A stretch of 64,000 bases of DNA from Beroe forskalii (lineage: Eukaryota > Ctenophora > Nuda > Beroida > Beroidae): the NCBI GenBank assembly GCA_011033025.1, contig WFMF01000001.1, forward strand, positions 611,755 to 675,754, given 5' to 3'. The stretch's first letter is position 1; the number at the start of each line of letters is the position of its first letter. Under the pieces are notes generated by a model that had not been told where the DNA came from, did no database searches, and saw nothing but the letters and a program-made list of their open reading frames with translations. A program made the position numbers and the translations under genes. Shown here in pieces: positions 1 to 12,999 of the stretch.

Positions 1-90
1 AAATTTTGAAATTACCTGCATCCATGTTAAATAAAATTCTAAAATTGAGGACAGGTTTTATTAAAACTCAGTGAGTATATCTAAACTTAA

Positions 91-236
91 CAGGGACAGT
101 TCGCACGGCATTTTGCGCGTCTTTTATGCGCGCGGCTTAGGTTTGCGCGGCGTACAAACATACATAAATAACATGTCTCTATGCCGCGCAAACTTCAAAC
201 CAAAGCCGCGCAAACTGTAGTTCGAACTGCCACCTG
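91..236. repeat. GC-rich hairpin element, family B copy 1
   Basis: Long imperfect inverted repeat. The left arm has GCGCGCGGCTTAGGTTTGCG and the right arm carries its complement, ending in GTTCGAACTGCCACCTG. About 20 bp separates it from the splice donor of the minus-strand exon at 255-652. Related copies lie at 28658-28780 and 49520-49630. Confidence 0.75.
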
Positions 237-254
237 AAGCTGCGCTATACTCAC

Positions 255-652
255 GATTTGCTGGATTCCCCATGATGTCCCCCGTGATGCCCGCCATGAT
301 GGTGCGAGTGATCCCTCTCCTCGTGCTCAATAATATCATGCTTAGTAAACTCATGGGGGTCTCCGAACTCATCCAACTCCTCAAATCCCTCATCCACATG
401 ATCCCCCACATCGCTCATCCTCCCTCCCTCCGATCTGCTGCTCCGACTGCTATCCCGGCTCCGAGATCTACTGCTCCCGCTGCGCGAGCTCGCGCGCGAG
501 GAACTACGCGACCTGCTGCTCCGAGAGCGGGATCGGGACCGACTACGGGATCGGGTGCTCCATCCACCGCGGGAAGAGACGAGAGAGAGACGACTCCCGG
601 ACTCAGATCCAGGGTTCCCGGAGTACTCGTTCTCACCCTCGTTATTAAACAT
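255..652 (-). CDS. Arg/Ser-rich (RS-like) protein, N-terminal or internal exon
   Basis: An open frame of about 132 codons starts at the ATG complementary to 650-652; an in-frame TAA lies 9 bp upstream of it. After an acidic and Gly/Ser start come about 30 residues of alternating Arg-Ser dipeptides, then an acidic segment (GDHVDEGFEELDEFGDP) and a His/Gly-rich end with HHHGGHHGGHHG. The frame runs into a good donor, AAATC|GTGAGT, at 255/254, so the few codons after it are probably intronic. RS domains of this type occur in splicing-associated nuclear proteins, which is the likely setting, but no RRM or other named domain is visible. The next exon would lie beyond the left edge. Base composition (many CpG) differs from the AT-rich surroundings and supports coding. 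Confidence 0.55.
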
Positions 653-699
653 AGTCTTTTACTTGGGAGGGGTCGGGTTTTCTCACGGAGGGTTCTTGG

Positions 700-2290
700 G
701 ATAATGCTCCTGTGCACTTCGTTCCAGACTCTTTTTTTACAAATAGCTGTGTCTTGGAAGGATTCTGAATTCTCTTACGGGCCAGAGGAGGGGGAAATAG
801 TCTGATTTTCTTTGAATTGAGGGGTAGAGTTTCAGTGGATAGAAGCGATGCTCGACAGTGTACAGATAGGATGGTCAGCTGACAATTCCAAAACCTTTTC
901 CAGATGTTATGCCCAGAAAACCAGTAGCAATATCCATGCACTCAACACGTGTTTTAGGTCATATCTCCATCATAAATTCTTCAAAAACTTTAAAAATAGG
1001 AGGATATCAATACAAAGTGCAGTTCTATGAATGAGAAATTGACATGAAAAAATCAATCAATATGGCGTGAGTGAGCTCGCACACAAAGATGTATATAAAT
1101 AAAAATATCCATAAAGATCTGGAAGATTTGGTATTGTAAAAGGAGTAATGGTTACATCCATTAAGATTTTATCTCATTACCAGATGCCATTGTCAATTAT
1201 GTTTGACTTTACGAGGATCTGGAGAATAATGGCAATTATTTCTTAAAACTGCGCGCGAACACCGGCATATACGGGAAAATGGGATAATGTTTGAGCATCT
1301 GCTTTGCTAAATATATTACCGGGTGTACCAAAAAAGGTTGCAAAAAGAAAAATCCTTTCTAATTTGTGATAGAAATTGCACAATTTTCAGGGCACCATGG
1401 AACTGAATTTGAATTTCATTTTTGAAAAATCCGGTTTTTTCGTTGACAACGTTGAAATTTTGAGAGCTTAGTCCGAACATTCAGCAATCATTTTGATTTA
1501 TTGCGCATGATAGTGCCAACTGCCAGATATACATCCATATTACAATTGTTCGATGTCATAACGATTTCGAAATTCAAATTCGACATTCTATGGGAAATCA
1601 AATATGCCGCCGATATTATGCAACAATAGATAGATAGGTATGTAACTATACCAAAATCTATACAGAATTTCTGGTTGTCATTTTCTGTAAGGTGTAAACA
1701 AATCGTTGAGTACGTTCAACTCATTAAAATATTTGACTATTTGAAGAATCCTTAATTTTTGCCTTAGCCGGGACTTACTCCACTACATTTCTCAGGAATC
1801 AAGCCTTCCAAGTTCCTATACCCTTTGTTGGGAGAATTATACTTCTGGCAAAGTGTACGGAGTATAGAGCAGAGATGCATCATCTTCATGCTCGAACTCC
1901 TTCACCAATCTTCTATTGGAGAGGAGAAAAATCATAGAAATTTGCGTCACACGGCCCAATTACCTATTAGCGGACGATATTTAGTACTTAAATCAGGTGA
2001 AGTAGGTAGCTGCTTATTTTCCGCCTGATAAGATATCAGATATAATGAGAATGCTGGACGCTGCAGCGTGGTTTGTAGATCAAAGTGAACAATATAATAT
2101 ATAATGGTCTGAAGAGGGGTAGAACGCTCAATAGTGCCCGCAGTAACTATAGACAACCACAAAGCACTGCCTCCTCTGTGTTCATGGACTGCCATTATGG
2201 ACTAATATGTTTGTTTAGGATCATGATTGGTCTGTACCAGCATCTCCCTGTGTTTGCGTTTCCTGAACAGGAAGTATGAGCGAGGAAAGA
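700..2290. other. Gene-free AT-rich stretch
   Basis: No convincing exon. Near 1318-1340 the sequence CGGGTGTACCAAAAAAGG resembles the terminus of a DNA transposon, but I found no matching opposite end. Confidence 0.4.
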
Positions 2291-2333
2291 TGACGAAATA
2301 ACTATGGTTTGAGGTGGAGCACTGATGACGTCA
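2291..2333 (+). repeat. 43-bp dual-TGACGTCA module
   Basis: Left box TGACGAAA, right box TGACGTCA, 27-bp spacer in forward orientation. Confidence 0.7.
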
Positions 2334-2457
2334 CCATGGTTTTACTCCGCAAGAGAAGGGATCATGCTTCCCATAACAACGCTTGGTAAATGAAACCTAA
2401 CTAAAATAAACCCTGGATCACTCCTCACTGAGAGAGGCTTCTCTCAGAGCTTTCCAA

Positions 2458-3478
2458 ATGGTACAAGACTTAAAGCCGCGCGCAAGCGCGCAGTACTGCG
2501 CAATGCCGCGTGCGCAGTGCTGTGCAATTAAAAGGAGGCTCCCTCAGAACAAAATAAGATCTGGCAGTTCACGAATTTTTATAAGTCTGAATAACTGGAA
2601 TGTTTTACAAAGTTTGATGGCCGAATGAATTGATCAAATCTTTCCAAATGGTACTGGTGAAAACTATGCTAGAGTAGGCTATGCAATAAAACATTATCAA
2701 TCGAATTCAAATTAAAGAAGCGTTCTTCAATCCTCGGAGGTAATAACAAAGGTGATGCTAAAGCAGCTGGAGTTAAAGCATACGATTATCAAAATGAAGA
2801 ATTCTTGGAAATCCAAAAGACAGGCTTGTTGGAACCCTCCACTTTCTCAAGTGATTCAGTGAAATGGCAGATAAATCAGAATCCTGATTATTGGAATGCC
2901 TGAGAGAATGATTAGCTTTAAGTTTCAGAAGCAACTGAGTGATCAACCCATTAGCAATAACCCACAAAATGGTACAAGACTTAAAGCCGCGCGCAAGCGC
3001 GCAGTACTGCGCAATGCCGCGTGCGCAGTGCTGTGCAATTAAAAGGAGGCTCCCTCAGAACAAAATAAGATCTGGCAGTTCACGAATTTTTATAAGTCTG
3101 AATAACTGGAATGTTTTACAAAGTTTGATGGCCGAATGAATTGATCAAATCTTTCCAAATGGTACTGGTGAAAACTATGCTAGAGTAGGCTATGCAATAA
3201 AACATTATCAATCGAATTCAAATTAAAGAAGCGTTCTTCAATCCTCGGAGGTAATAACAAAGGTGATGCTAAAGCAGCTGGAGTTAAAGCATACGATTAT
3301 CAAAATGAAGAATTCTTGGAAATCCAAAGACAGGCTTGTTCGGAACCCTCCACTTTCTCAAGTGATTCAGTGAAATGGCAGATAAATCAGAATCCTGATT
3401 ATTGGAATGCCTGAGAGAATGATTAGCTTTAAGTTTCAGAAGCAACTGAGTGATCAACCCATTAGCAATAACCCACAA
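2458..3478. repeat. Near-identical tandem duplication, unit about 511 bp
   Basis: Two head-to-tail copies, about 2458-2968 and 2969-3478. By eye they differ only by a few bases and small indels, for example around 2821 and 3331. Each copy starts with a GC-rich stem-prone segment (GCGCGCAAGCGCGCAGTACT). The near identity suggests a recent duplication. Confidence 0.9.
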
Positions 3479-3786
3479 AACGTAAAATCCACCAGTCCTA
3501 ATCTTGTATCAATGCGACTGAAACCACATTAGAATGACATGAGTTAAATAGTAGGTGATAAGCGACAAAAAGTTCAAAACCCTGAAAAGAGCATTGATGA
3601 CGTCTAACGCATATCTAAGTCAGTGTCATACATAAAGCCGAGTACACAGGCTCATATATGAAAAAGCTAATCTTCAAGAAGTACAGATAATCCTCAAGGA
3701 AGTACAGGATATATATTGGACCAGATCCTGTCGAGAGGTGTATAGGAGTACAGGGCAAAGTACTCGGAGAATTCTAAAGGCTAAAG

Positions 3787-3829
3787 TGACGTCATTATCA
3801 GGGGTTAGTGTAGTCAGTTGATGACACGC
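3787..3829 (+). repeat. 43-bp dual-TGACGTCA module
   Basis: Left box TGACGTCA, right box TGACACGC, spacer begins TTATCAGGGGTTAG. Confidence 0.75.
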
Positions 3830-3954
3830 TCATATTTCTCCACTATATGGCCCGTAGTATGGTGACTTGGGTAATGATCGTATATAATCACACAACACTG
3901 AGCTCAAAATACAATGCTTCCGGCTGAGTGCTGTGTACGGTGATTAGGTTCAGG

Positions 3955-4048
3955 AATTAGGGTCTTTCTTCATACTGAATTAGGGTCTTTTATCAGGTTG
4001 AATTAGGGTCCTTCATGATGTTGAAATAGGGTCTTTCATCAGGGTTGA
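3955..4048. repeat. Short tandem repeat with AATTAGGGTC core
   Basis: Four to five copies of an approximately 26-bp unit, TGAATTAGGGTCTTTCATCA and variants. Confidence 0.7.
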
Positions 4049-5989
4049 ATGGCAGAGCTTCTCCAGGCGACTATTGGGATAAAAGCCAGTCCTGCAGTAA
4101 TCAGAATAAGTCCTTAATTGTAGGACTGGATTTTAAGATGTATGAAGTATTTTCTTAAGAATCGGTTACTTAGAGGACTGGTATTTGTCTATCCGTCCTA
4201 GCTCAAATACTCAAATAGAGAAATAGTACAAGAGTACAGCTGTAGTCCATATAAACCGAGGCAAAGACCGAAGTTAAATTGGAAAAGTTTGTAGTTTTTA
4301 CAAGTCATAAACTGAATTATGCAACGCATCAAAATAAGGGTGTTGTCAAACATAAGGATAACTCAGCAATTATAACACCTACACCAGGCAAATTCAAGCG
4401 TAATAAATGATTGCTCACTGTTCCAAGAAAGCTAATAGATTCTTCATGTTCAATTATCAGGCTCCTGTTTCATGATGAATCATTGTTAAAACTTCAAAGT
4501 GTACATGGTTTAAAAATACACTGCCTAAATACTACTCATCGAGACAGCATACAAATAGGAGATCTTGGCATGAAAAATACGGAGTTTCACCGATTATTAA
4601 GTGCGCGCGCACTCTCTACAATCTACTCACTTAGGATACAATCAGTAAACTATGAGATAAGATACTAGGACTCTACAAGTATTCTAAAAGGATACACCAA
4701 CTAGAGAGATTCATGATCTAGCCAGGCTAATGTACCGAACATTGAACATGTGAAATAGAGGAAAAATCGACAATATCGCCGTTTTCATATACTCGGATGA
4801 AGCAAGGCTAATAATTTTGTAATTGATAGTCCTGAAAAGATCTGATGTTAAACGATATGAAACCAATGGCAATGCTGATATGTATGCAATCATCAAGGAA
4901 TTTCGTCTTCTTAAAATGTTAATGATCTCTTCATCTTGATCAACGGATACCATCCAAGAAAAATAAGTGATACTAAAAGTCCATAAATAGAATTGAAAAT
5001 CTGGGCTTATTCAGACCATAATAAACCTCCCACCCTATAACCTTTACAAATCCATATTATGCTAAAGACGAGGCAGTGTTTCTTGACGAATCTAGAAGCA
5101 GGAGAGAATTAACAAAGCTGACAATCATCAGTAGGAGAGACGTCAATATGTCTGTACACACAAAAACTATCCTCTCACGTCAACAATTGCCAATTCTAAC
5201 TCAAGATAGTGGCTCCGGCAACAGCTTCTTTCTTTCTAACCTGACAAAACAAACTCGACCGAGACAAACCTAGCACTACACTACGCATCTATAATATAAT
5301 TTCTTTCAAGTAAAAAGTATTGAATGATGCGTCGTAACCTGCCTACATAAACCAGGCCTAGGTATCATCGCTAGATCTCCGATCTGCTGTATAATATGGT
5401 GTGTATTATTATAGTTGAAGCCACCAAACCTTCAGACAAAATACATTTGAATATAAAATTCCAAGGAGTATCAATGTATCAATGTGAGACACGTACCCAC
5501 AATAGCTCCGTCCATTTTTTTCGCATATTGATATTTATTGAATATTTTCTTAAGAACGTAAAAACGGAATTTAAGTATTTTAAGTAACAGGAAAGAATGA
5601 GCAAGTTCAGAAGAATTGGCAGATTGTTTGAGCGAGGTTTGAAAACATTCTAACGCCTAAATCAGCGTGAAATGGCTCTGAGGACCAAAACAATCGGAAA
5701 ACGAGGCTGTGAGGCACCAGTTACTAAAAACTTTATTGCATAAATCATATCGGTTCAAAAAACCACAATGATTTCGTTCAAGAAAAACGTTATGAATGTG
5801 GTCATATGGACTGCAGGGTGGTTTGCAAGTAAGTGTAATTGCGTCAGAGGCTAAAACCTACGGAAAAAAGGGCGTGTGCGGCTCCAACTGAAACTTTCAC
5901 GTAAAAAGGAATAGAAACATATGCAGCTAGTAGACCAGCTCCGGATGAGTGGAGGTGTAATTGCATCTGAGATAGGAAAACCTCTTAAA

Positions 5990-6170
5990 AAGTTTTGCAA
6001 AAAGTAAAAACCTTCATTATAAGAAAGTTATGCGAAACAGTAAAATCCATTCATTATAAAAAGTTATGCGAAACAGTAAAACCCCTTCATCATAAAAAGT
6101 TATGCAGAAGAGTAAAACCCCTTCATTACAAAAAGTTATGCAGAAGAGTAAAACCCCTTCGTTACATAAC
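5990..6170. repeat. Minisatellite, about 36-bp unit
   Basis: About five copies of a unit containing AAAAGTTATGCGAAACAGTA and CCCCTTCATTA. It runs directly into the next, unrelated minisatellite. Confidence 0.8.
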
Positions 6171-6174
6171 CGCG

Positions 6175-6690
6175 CAGAATATCCCCTCCTTCTCCGCACA
6201 AACACCGTATATCCCCGCGCACAAACACCATACATCCCCGCGCACAAACACCACCCATACATCCCCGCGCACAAACACCATACATCCCCGCGCACAAACA
6301 CCATACACCTCCGCACACAAACACCATACATCCCCGCGCACAAACACCATACATCCCCGCACACAAACACCGTACATCCCCGCGCACAAACACCGTACAT
6401 CCCCGCGCACAAACACCCTACATCCCCGCGCACAAACACCGTACATCCCCGCGCACAAACACCATACATCCCCGCGCACAAACACCGTACATCCCCGCGC
6501 ACAAACAACACAAAAATTGAAAATACATCCCCGCGCACAAACACCATACATCCCCGCACACAAACACCACCAAAATACATCCCCGCGCACAAACACCGTA
6601 CATCACCGCGCACACACACCGTACATCCCCGCGCACAAACACCACACATCCCCGCGCACAAACACCACCAAAATACATCCCTGCTTAACA
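6175..6690. repeat. CpG-rich 23-bp minisatellite
   Basis: About 20 copies of CATCCCCGCGCACAAACACC plus a 3-bp RTA-type linker. The array leaves long open frames on both strands (for example 6017-6715 minus and 5995-6777 plus) with simple peptide repeats. I treat these as by-products of the repeat. Confidence 0.9.
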
Positions 6691-6860
6691 ATCTGCACAA
6701 ACACCGCCCGTACATCCCTACAAGCTTTCATTCACTACTTAACCAATTTGATATATTCCCCTTCCATCATGTCTTGACATCATGAATTTAAGTATAATAT
6801 ATATTAGTCCAATATAAATGATGGCTTATAGCCCGGACATGGAAAGCAGGCAACTGAAAA

Positions 6861-6903
6861 TGACGTCATCGTCACAGATTGAAGTGCGCAGTTGATGAGC
6901 TGA
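6861..6903 (+). repeat. 43-bp dual-TGACGTCA module
   Basis: Left box TGACGTCA, right box TGAGCTGA. The spacer is diverged but keeps its length. Confidence 0.55.
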
Positions 6904-7006
6904 TAACTCCTCGTTTTTAGTTTGTAATTAGTCCTGTTTACTTGACGGCAGACAACAGCGCATCATGTACGGTGTATGGGTGTTCGCAGGACATTCAGAG
7001 GCGTTC

Positions 7007-7049
7007 TGACGGCAGTAACGCGCCATTCTGAGCTCTGATAATGACGTCA
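7007..7049 (-). repeat. 43-bp dual-TGACGTCA module
   Basis: Boxes TGACGGCA and TGACGTCA with the spacer in reverse orientation (GCCATTCTGAGCTCTGATAA). Confidence 0.75.
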
Positions 7050-7059
7050 TCAGAGCTAC

Positions 7060-10000
7060 CTACTCCGCACGCGGCTGCTTGACTGCGGAATACTGTGTGG
7101 CATGCTAAATGCAGACGACCAGGGATCTGAAGGAACTTGGAGGTCCAAACCAATTTATAGTTTGTACAAGGTCAGCGGGAGCATAATCTGCTCCTTATCT
7201 GCTGTGTGCAATCAGAAGAGCAGGACTAGATGACATCATAATCATGCGTTAGAATGGTTAAGTGGTACAGTCAATCAGCCTAATATGTTCTGTTTGTCAA
7301 GCGCTCGGCGAATCTAGATCGGCTCATTCGTCCCCAAAAACAAACGAATGATTCATATCCCAGAGGTCGGATGATTAGATAACTGCTGAGTATCTTATAT
7401 TGTGTTAGGGTCACGGATCAAAACATTTAAATTTGGGTATTTAAACCTGAACTGAAGTCCAACAACGTACAATAAACAAAGAGTTTGATTGAAGTAAGAT
7501 GGATTTTGGTTATAATATTAAAATGGCCATCAAGTTCAACCGGTCTCTGGGCTATTTTTTGTAAAAAAAAGAAAAAATAGATAGTGATTTTCTTCAAATT
7601 ATCCCCCGATTTTGATGCAAATCACAGTCATAATTTGTAGAAAGTTTTCGACTATTCTGCAAAATCTTAAGGCGAAAGCTGTCCGTGATGCATTCCACGC
7701 GGCTGAATTACTAATTATGATTCATGCCAGACACCCGGAATAAGAGAAACATTAATTAGCATATGTCAAGATTATGTTAACACCCTTTACTTCTTTGATT
7801 GTATCATGAATCATTAATTATTATGCTTCAAATCATGATCAACTCCCTAAATTACAACTTCCCAAGAAACAAAATCGAATTCCATCATCGCTTATTGTTT
7901 CGGATGAAAACATAGCAGTACCCACATATTTCCGATATCTTTTGACATGATCGATGTCATGACAATGGTTCATCTCTTCTTTAAATTTAGCCGACAGCTC
8001 TGGCAGTTAGCACTTATGGGCGTGTCAAGGTGGTAATCAATCCTCATCGTTTGGGCTGCGCGCGCGAAAAAAAAGCATTTCGATCCTGCTTTAATATTAC
8101 ATCCACGGATAATAAAGTAATAGGTCTAAGGTCATAGAATAGGTCATCTTCTGTGCTTGGGAGTTGGCAAGAGTGGAAACAGGTATTTCATCTACCAATT
8201 AACACTGCACACTGTCAAACAATCAAATAACATGGGGTAAGTATTCTATTTCTATTGTCTCCTCAGGAAAAAATGGGGCTGGCAAGTACGTGAGCCCCTC
8301 AATATTGGTTTCAATGGATTCAAAACAGATTTATGGGCTTCCCTTACTTGCCAGCCCTAACATTGAAATGTGGATAAGCTATTACTATTGTCACCTCAGG
8401 AAGATTGTCGTGGCGACAAAATAGGAAATCAGAACCATGACACGACACGAAACGTAGGGGAGTCAATCCAATCACTGCAGTCCGTTCCACCCAGCATCTG
8501 CATATATGAATAATCCGGCAACTAACTGTACTGTGTAAACGCGAGGCAAAATTAAAACACGTATGTATATCTGAGATCTTAATAAACTGTATATCCCAAT
8601 TAAGTGAACAATGCCTGTAGCGCTTCCCCTGTTTGGCTGTTTAACACAACCCATGAACTTCGCCAAGGAACGCGTATCGTTTAAACGCGACTCAGAGTAC
8701 GCAGATTGAAGATATCTGTGCCACGAAGGGGGATGCTAGGAGCGTTTTACCGGCCAAGTAGGGAGTAAAGATGGTCGGAAATATATATTCACCTCTTTCA
8801 AATTGACGGGAGGGGTTAATTTACTGCGGGCAAGGATTATTACGATTAATTTGTGCTTTCGTGCAGTTATTTCTTGTCATTAAAATATTTAGATACTATT
8901 TCGGATTGCTATATTCTCGGATTTCAAGCAAAGTTCAGCCAGATATAAATTGTTATAATTCATAATTGCGAGGAACAATTTTGGGAAATTAATAGATTTG
9001 AATAGATACTTTGTGACATAGCATATTTAGTAAATATTATTTACCCATTAGTTTGGGATATTATAAATGCGACCTTCCAGAAATCTAGGAGCCTCTGAGA
9101 ATACTCCATTCGGTTAAATAATTAGGCCCATAAAGCCTATTGCCTATATTATTTTTTCCAATGTCTTTACTCAATTAGGGAAAACTCAAAAACCTACAGC
9201 AACTCAACAGAAACCCATCTTATTGGCTTTTGTGTAATTTCTCTTGAAATTTCCCCTCAAGTTAGTACTAAAATGTTTCAATTCCAACGCATTAACGAGT
9301 TTCAATTTGATGCTTGAAAATGGTCGAATTGAAGCTCGACAGGAACATGGAGCCTATTGAGCCCTTTTTGATTTGTTGACGGTTATGTCACAATGTGTAG
9401 AAATAGCTGAAAGCTATTTAATTCTGAGTGATACCATTCAAACACTAGGTATGTATTTGAAAAATGAAAATTAATCATTCTAAATTTTACATCCTAATCA
9501 AAGAATGTTTTGAGTTTTATCTAAGAATTTGTTTTTCATCTTTCAGAAAAATTTTGAAAAAGAATGGAAAGCACTTGGCGACAGAAAAATAATTGAATCA
9601 AATTATTTCTATGATTTCCAATAATGTTATAATTTGTCCACCACTTTTCTAAAGAATAGAATTATCAAGCCTCAAGCTACGGTGCAAATTAAAAATTCCA
9701 AAAATTTTTCTTGTCTTCGATGCTCTAGCCATTTTTAATCACTTCCAAGTTGAAATGAAAATCATATTTCTGTTGACTGATGATCAGATATTTTTAGCAA
9801 TATTGATGCTCGCAAAAATTGGCCCAAACTTAATAAAAATCGTTATGAAATTCCTGAGCTGCCAAAAATAAATTGAACCTCACTGTCGGCTAAAGCAGGA
9901 AAACATTACTGCCGTATTGTGCACTTACACAATAACAAATATCCGACTTTTACCCTGATGACAGAATGATATAATGAATTAGGTCGATGATTCACATATG

Positions 10001-12040
10001 ACCATATGTTTTCCAGACCAATATACAAGTGAGTTTTTGACATCAGGTGGTATTACATAACAGTACAAAAGCTTCATCACGTCTTAATGATATGATTTCT
10101 TTGCGACAGTGAATGGGGGAAGTAGTAGTGAATTTGTCTCTTTTTGAAGGTGATGACGTCATTAAAACACCAAATTTAGACATCTTTCTACTACCTTTAC
10201 CCAGTTTAGTAACATCATCACGCCATGTCCAAAGAGCTGTTCTAAACTCCTAAATCCTGCTGCTTGTTGAGTACAATATACTACGGTAAACAGGATTATG
10301 TCAACAAACACACGACGAATGATGAAAGGAGTGGTGGTGTTTGATGAAATATGCTCGGTTTATGTTTTGGTATAATGATCCCAAAAAACTTGTGTTATTG
10401 AGCATATACCTGGAAGTATAGCTGCAAAGTTATTTGCATGAGATCATTAATTTCCTGCAAGATTAATCCTGTGTTCATTGTTGAAAAGCCGAAGTAAATT
10501 TACAATTTTATGCAAAACGTTTCTCATCAGTAATAATTGTTGCATCATTCTAACCTATGAATGTTGCCTTGAAAATTTGATGCGCGCAATTATCACTGTA
10601 TAAAAAATCAATATGATTCGCACAAAACGCTGAAAATAAATATGATGGATAAAACATAAAAATGAATAAATATTTGATTGGTAATAGCAAGCTGTATTGG
10701 TGATATTGATAATGATGCTACCACACGTTGTACTGATATCCTCCTCTACCAAGTAAAATTGAATTCAGAATGTCGATTTCAGTCCAGCAAAATATCAATT
10801 AGACCCAATTAGCAATAGAGGGTGGTTCCTAACTACCCTCGTTTAAAGGTACTCTTTGTTGGTTCAAAGCAACACTTGATAATTAATCAAGTCATTGTGG
10901 AAGGACAAAACACTCGAATATAAAAACTTAAAAACCGGAACTATCCTCGCATTTTCATCCCAATTTCACCCCATCACCAATTACAAAACATATCCAGTCT
11001 TGCTCCACAACCCAAACAACAGTCACGGCCAAGGACCACAAGTCCACTAAAGACAGACCACAAAAGGCCCTGGTAGTGGTACTGAAGAACCGGCAGTGGT
11101 ACCGGACGGTCAAGACCCGGCAGTGACACGTTAAGATCCGGCAGTGACACGCTAAGAACCGGCAGTGGTTAGTGCAGCTGAGCATTTCCATTGTTCAGGG
11201 AAAACGTCACTGCCACTATAATCACCAAGCTGCGTGGCCTGATATGTATCGTTTTGGGCAGGACTTTTCCCAATTACGTACCACACTGTGTATCTAGCGC
11301 TGGTTACAAAATAAATTACAGTCCATAATTTGTGAGCCAGGAAGCTTGAAAACCGTACCACGTGACCGTGATTATATAGAAAGTTCATAATTCCTTGAAA
11401 ATTAGAGCCGGTTAAAACTAAAAAGTATCGTAAAGGCTGGGTTGATACAGAGTATTTGCTCATTAGCCAGAGGGAAAAAGATACTATCCGTATTTCGAAC
11501 CAGGAAAAGGAGTATTTAGGTAATCAAATGGAAGGAAATAAACCATATTTATATCCTTGATCCTCCGAAATCACTGCAGAGTGGAGAATGGTTGTTGCAG
11601 GCTCAGAATCTACCTAGGACCTAGACAGAATAGCTGCTCCGTAGCTGCAACAGGCAGTGTCCAGCCATTGCTAGCAATATCCCATCTCACAACCAGTCAG
11701 TTCAAGCAAATTAAAGTTGAAACAAGTACTAGCCAAATAACTAATTAAAGTTTCGCTTGACTTAAACTTATCGGGCTTCAATTTATCCGGCCTTTTTCAA
11801 TCATTTGGATAGAACTCTCAAAGGACTGCGTAACTCAGGTCCAATGAGATAATATCTGAAGGAAACAAAAGCTTTTTGGTCCTTGAGGACCACAATACTT
11901 CCTTGTTCTTCAGAAGCCCTCATAATACTCCCCTTGAGTTAGATCATCGCTGATTGAGTCCATTGAGGCCCTGTTCCGCTGAGCTGAGTGGCTACTTAAA
12001 TCCTTTTCATTAGACGCACAAAAAGAAGGCAGGATGGCCA
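7060..12040. other. Gene-free stretch
   Basis: Mostly AT-rich unique-looking sequence. A lone TGACGTCA lies at 10154-10161 within a weak inverted repeat, and a short array is at 11080-11170. No supported exon. Confidence 0.4.
11080..11170. repeat. Short minisatellite with CCGGCAGTG core
   Basis: Four copies of an approximately 26-bp unit (GATCCGGCAGTGACACGYTA type). Confidence 0.7.
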
Positions 12041-12042
12041 TC

Positions 12043-12085
12043 TGACATCATCAACTCATCACTTCAACCAGTGATAATGACGTTA
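12043..12085 (-). repeat. 43-bp dual-TGACGTCA module
   Basis: Boxes TGACATCA and TGACGTTA, spacer in reverse orientation. Confidence 0.65.
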
Positions 12086-12302
12086 TCATTCTCAACAACC
12101 ATCCCCGCGGTACATCAATGAACTGCGCACATACTCAGGGTGGACTCAAGACCTCTTCACTTCAGAGAGAATGATTTAAATGCTCAGGATCTATAGCTCT
12201 CAAATCAGAAGCAAATAGCAAAACGAAGCTTGGAAATATTGCACATGTACGTGCCCACATACACATTTTCACTCTCGGTTCTAAGAAAACAAACATGAGC
12301 TA

Positions 12303-12438
12303 AATTGATTCGCTCAGCTGAAGTGATTGGTTGATCTCAATTGATTGGCTAAGCTCAAGTGATTGGTTGATATCAAGTGATTGGCTAAGCTCAAGTGATT
12401 GGCTGATATCAAGTGATTGGCTCCGCTCAATTGGTTGA
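12303..12438. repeat. 18-bp tandem repeat
   Basis: Repeats of TCAAGTGATTGGYTRAKM. Because 18 is a multiple of three it leaves an open minus-strand frame with hexapeptide repeats, not considered a gene. Confidence 0.8.
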
Positions 12439-12578
12439 TCCGGGATCCCACACATTAAGTTAAGACCACGGTGGGTCTGCTGTCGGGGATACACGAAACA
12501 AACGCAGCAAATGGAAACGCAACTCCAAACTGGGGGAGATAAGTCTGGGCTGCGAGCACAGACAATATGCTATAAACG

Positions 12579-12621
12579 TGACGTCATTATCAGGGTTTAA
12601 AATGGTGAGTTAATGACGTCA
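12579..12621 (+). repeat. 43-bp dual-TGACGTCA module, near-consensus copy
   Basis: Perfect TGACGTCA at both ends. Spacer TTATCAGGGTTTAAAATGG then TGAGTTAA. One of the two best copies. Confidence 0.9.
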
Positions 12622-12951
12622 CAAGGTCAATTATTCCTGCTCAGCGCTTGACGGCGCCAGGAAGATTCCTGGCAAGATGTAGAGTGACCGTTTTACTTGC
12701 TGTCAAGACATATCAAGTATATATGTGGTTTGTTATACGCAATGGTTCATTATAAACATGTCCGTATCGTTTCACGAGGATATAAATTGGCATTTTGGGG
12801 AAAAATCGTTGGTTTGCATCATATATCATGGTCATCGAATGAAAGACAAAGTTAGATCACTGTAAATAGCATAATATTACACGTTGCCTGATAGATCTGA
12901 GTTACACGTGGTGAAAAAAACTGCCTGTCACGAGCTAAAAACATGGTTTAA

Positions 12952-12994
12952 TGAGAACATCATGACGGTTTGAAATGGTGAATTAATGATTTAG
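12952..12994 (+). repeat. Diverged 43-bp module
   Basis: The spacer still reads GACGGTTTGAAATGGTGAAT, but both boxes are decayed (TGAGAACA and TGATTTAG). Confidence 0.5.
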
Positions 12995-12999
12995 ATACG

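Larger units (their letters stand above)
3480..5985. other. Intergenic AT-rich stretch
   Basis: Holds one 43-bp module and the short repeat at 3955-4048. No exon with convincing composition or splice signals was seen. Confidence 0.4.

Noticed and set aside
213-222. GTTCGAAC resembling a tRNA B-box
   Set aside because: No A-box or cloverleaf. The motif is the end of the family B hairpin.
272-805. 177-codon plus-strand frame
   Set aside because: Shadow of the RS-rich minus-strand exon. The minus frame has the RS/His composition and the splice donor.
5995-6777. Long overlapping frames on both strands (up to 260 codons) in the 23-bp array
   Set aside because: They arise from a repeated unit without stops. 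The peptides are simple repeats, and no start or splice context supports them.
11152-11463. 103-codon minus-strand frame
   Set aside because: It overlaps a short array; no domain and no splice signal.
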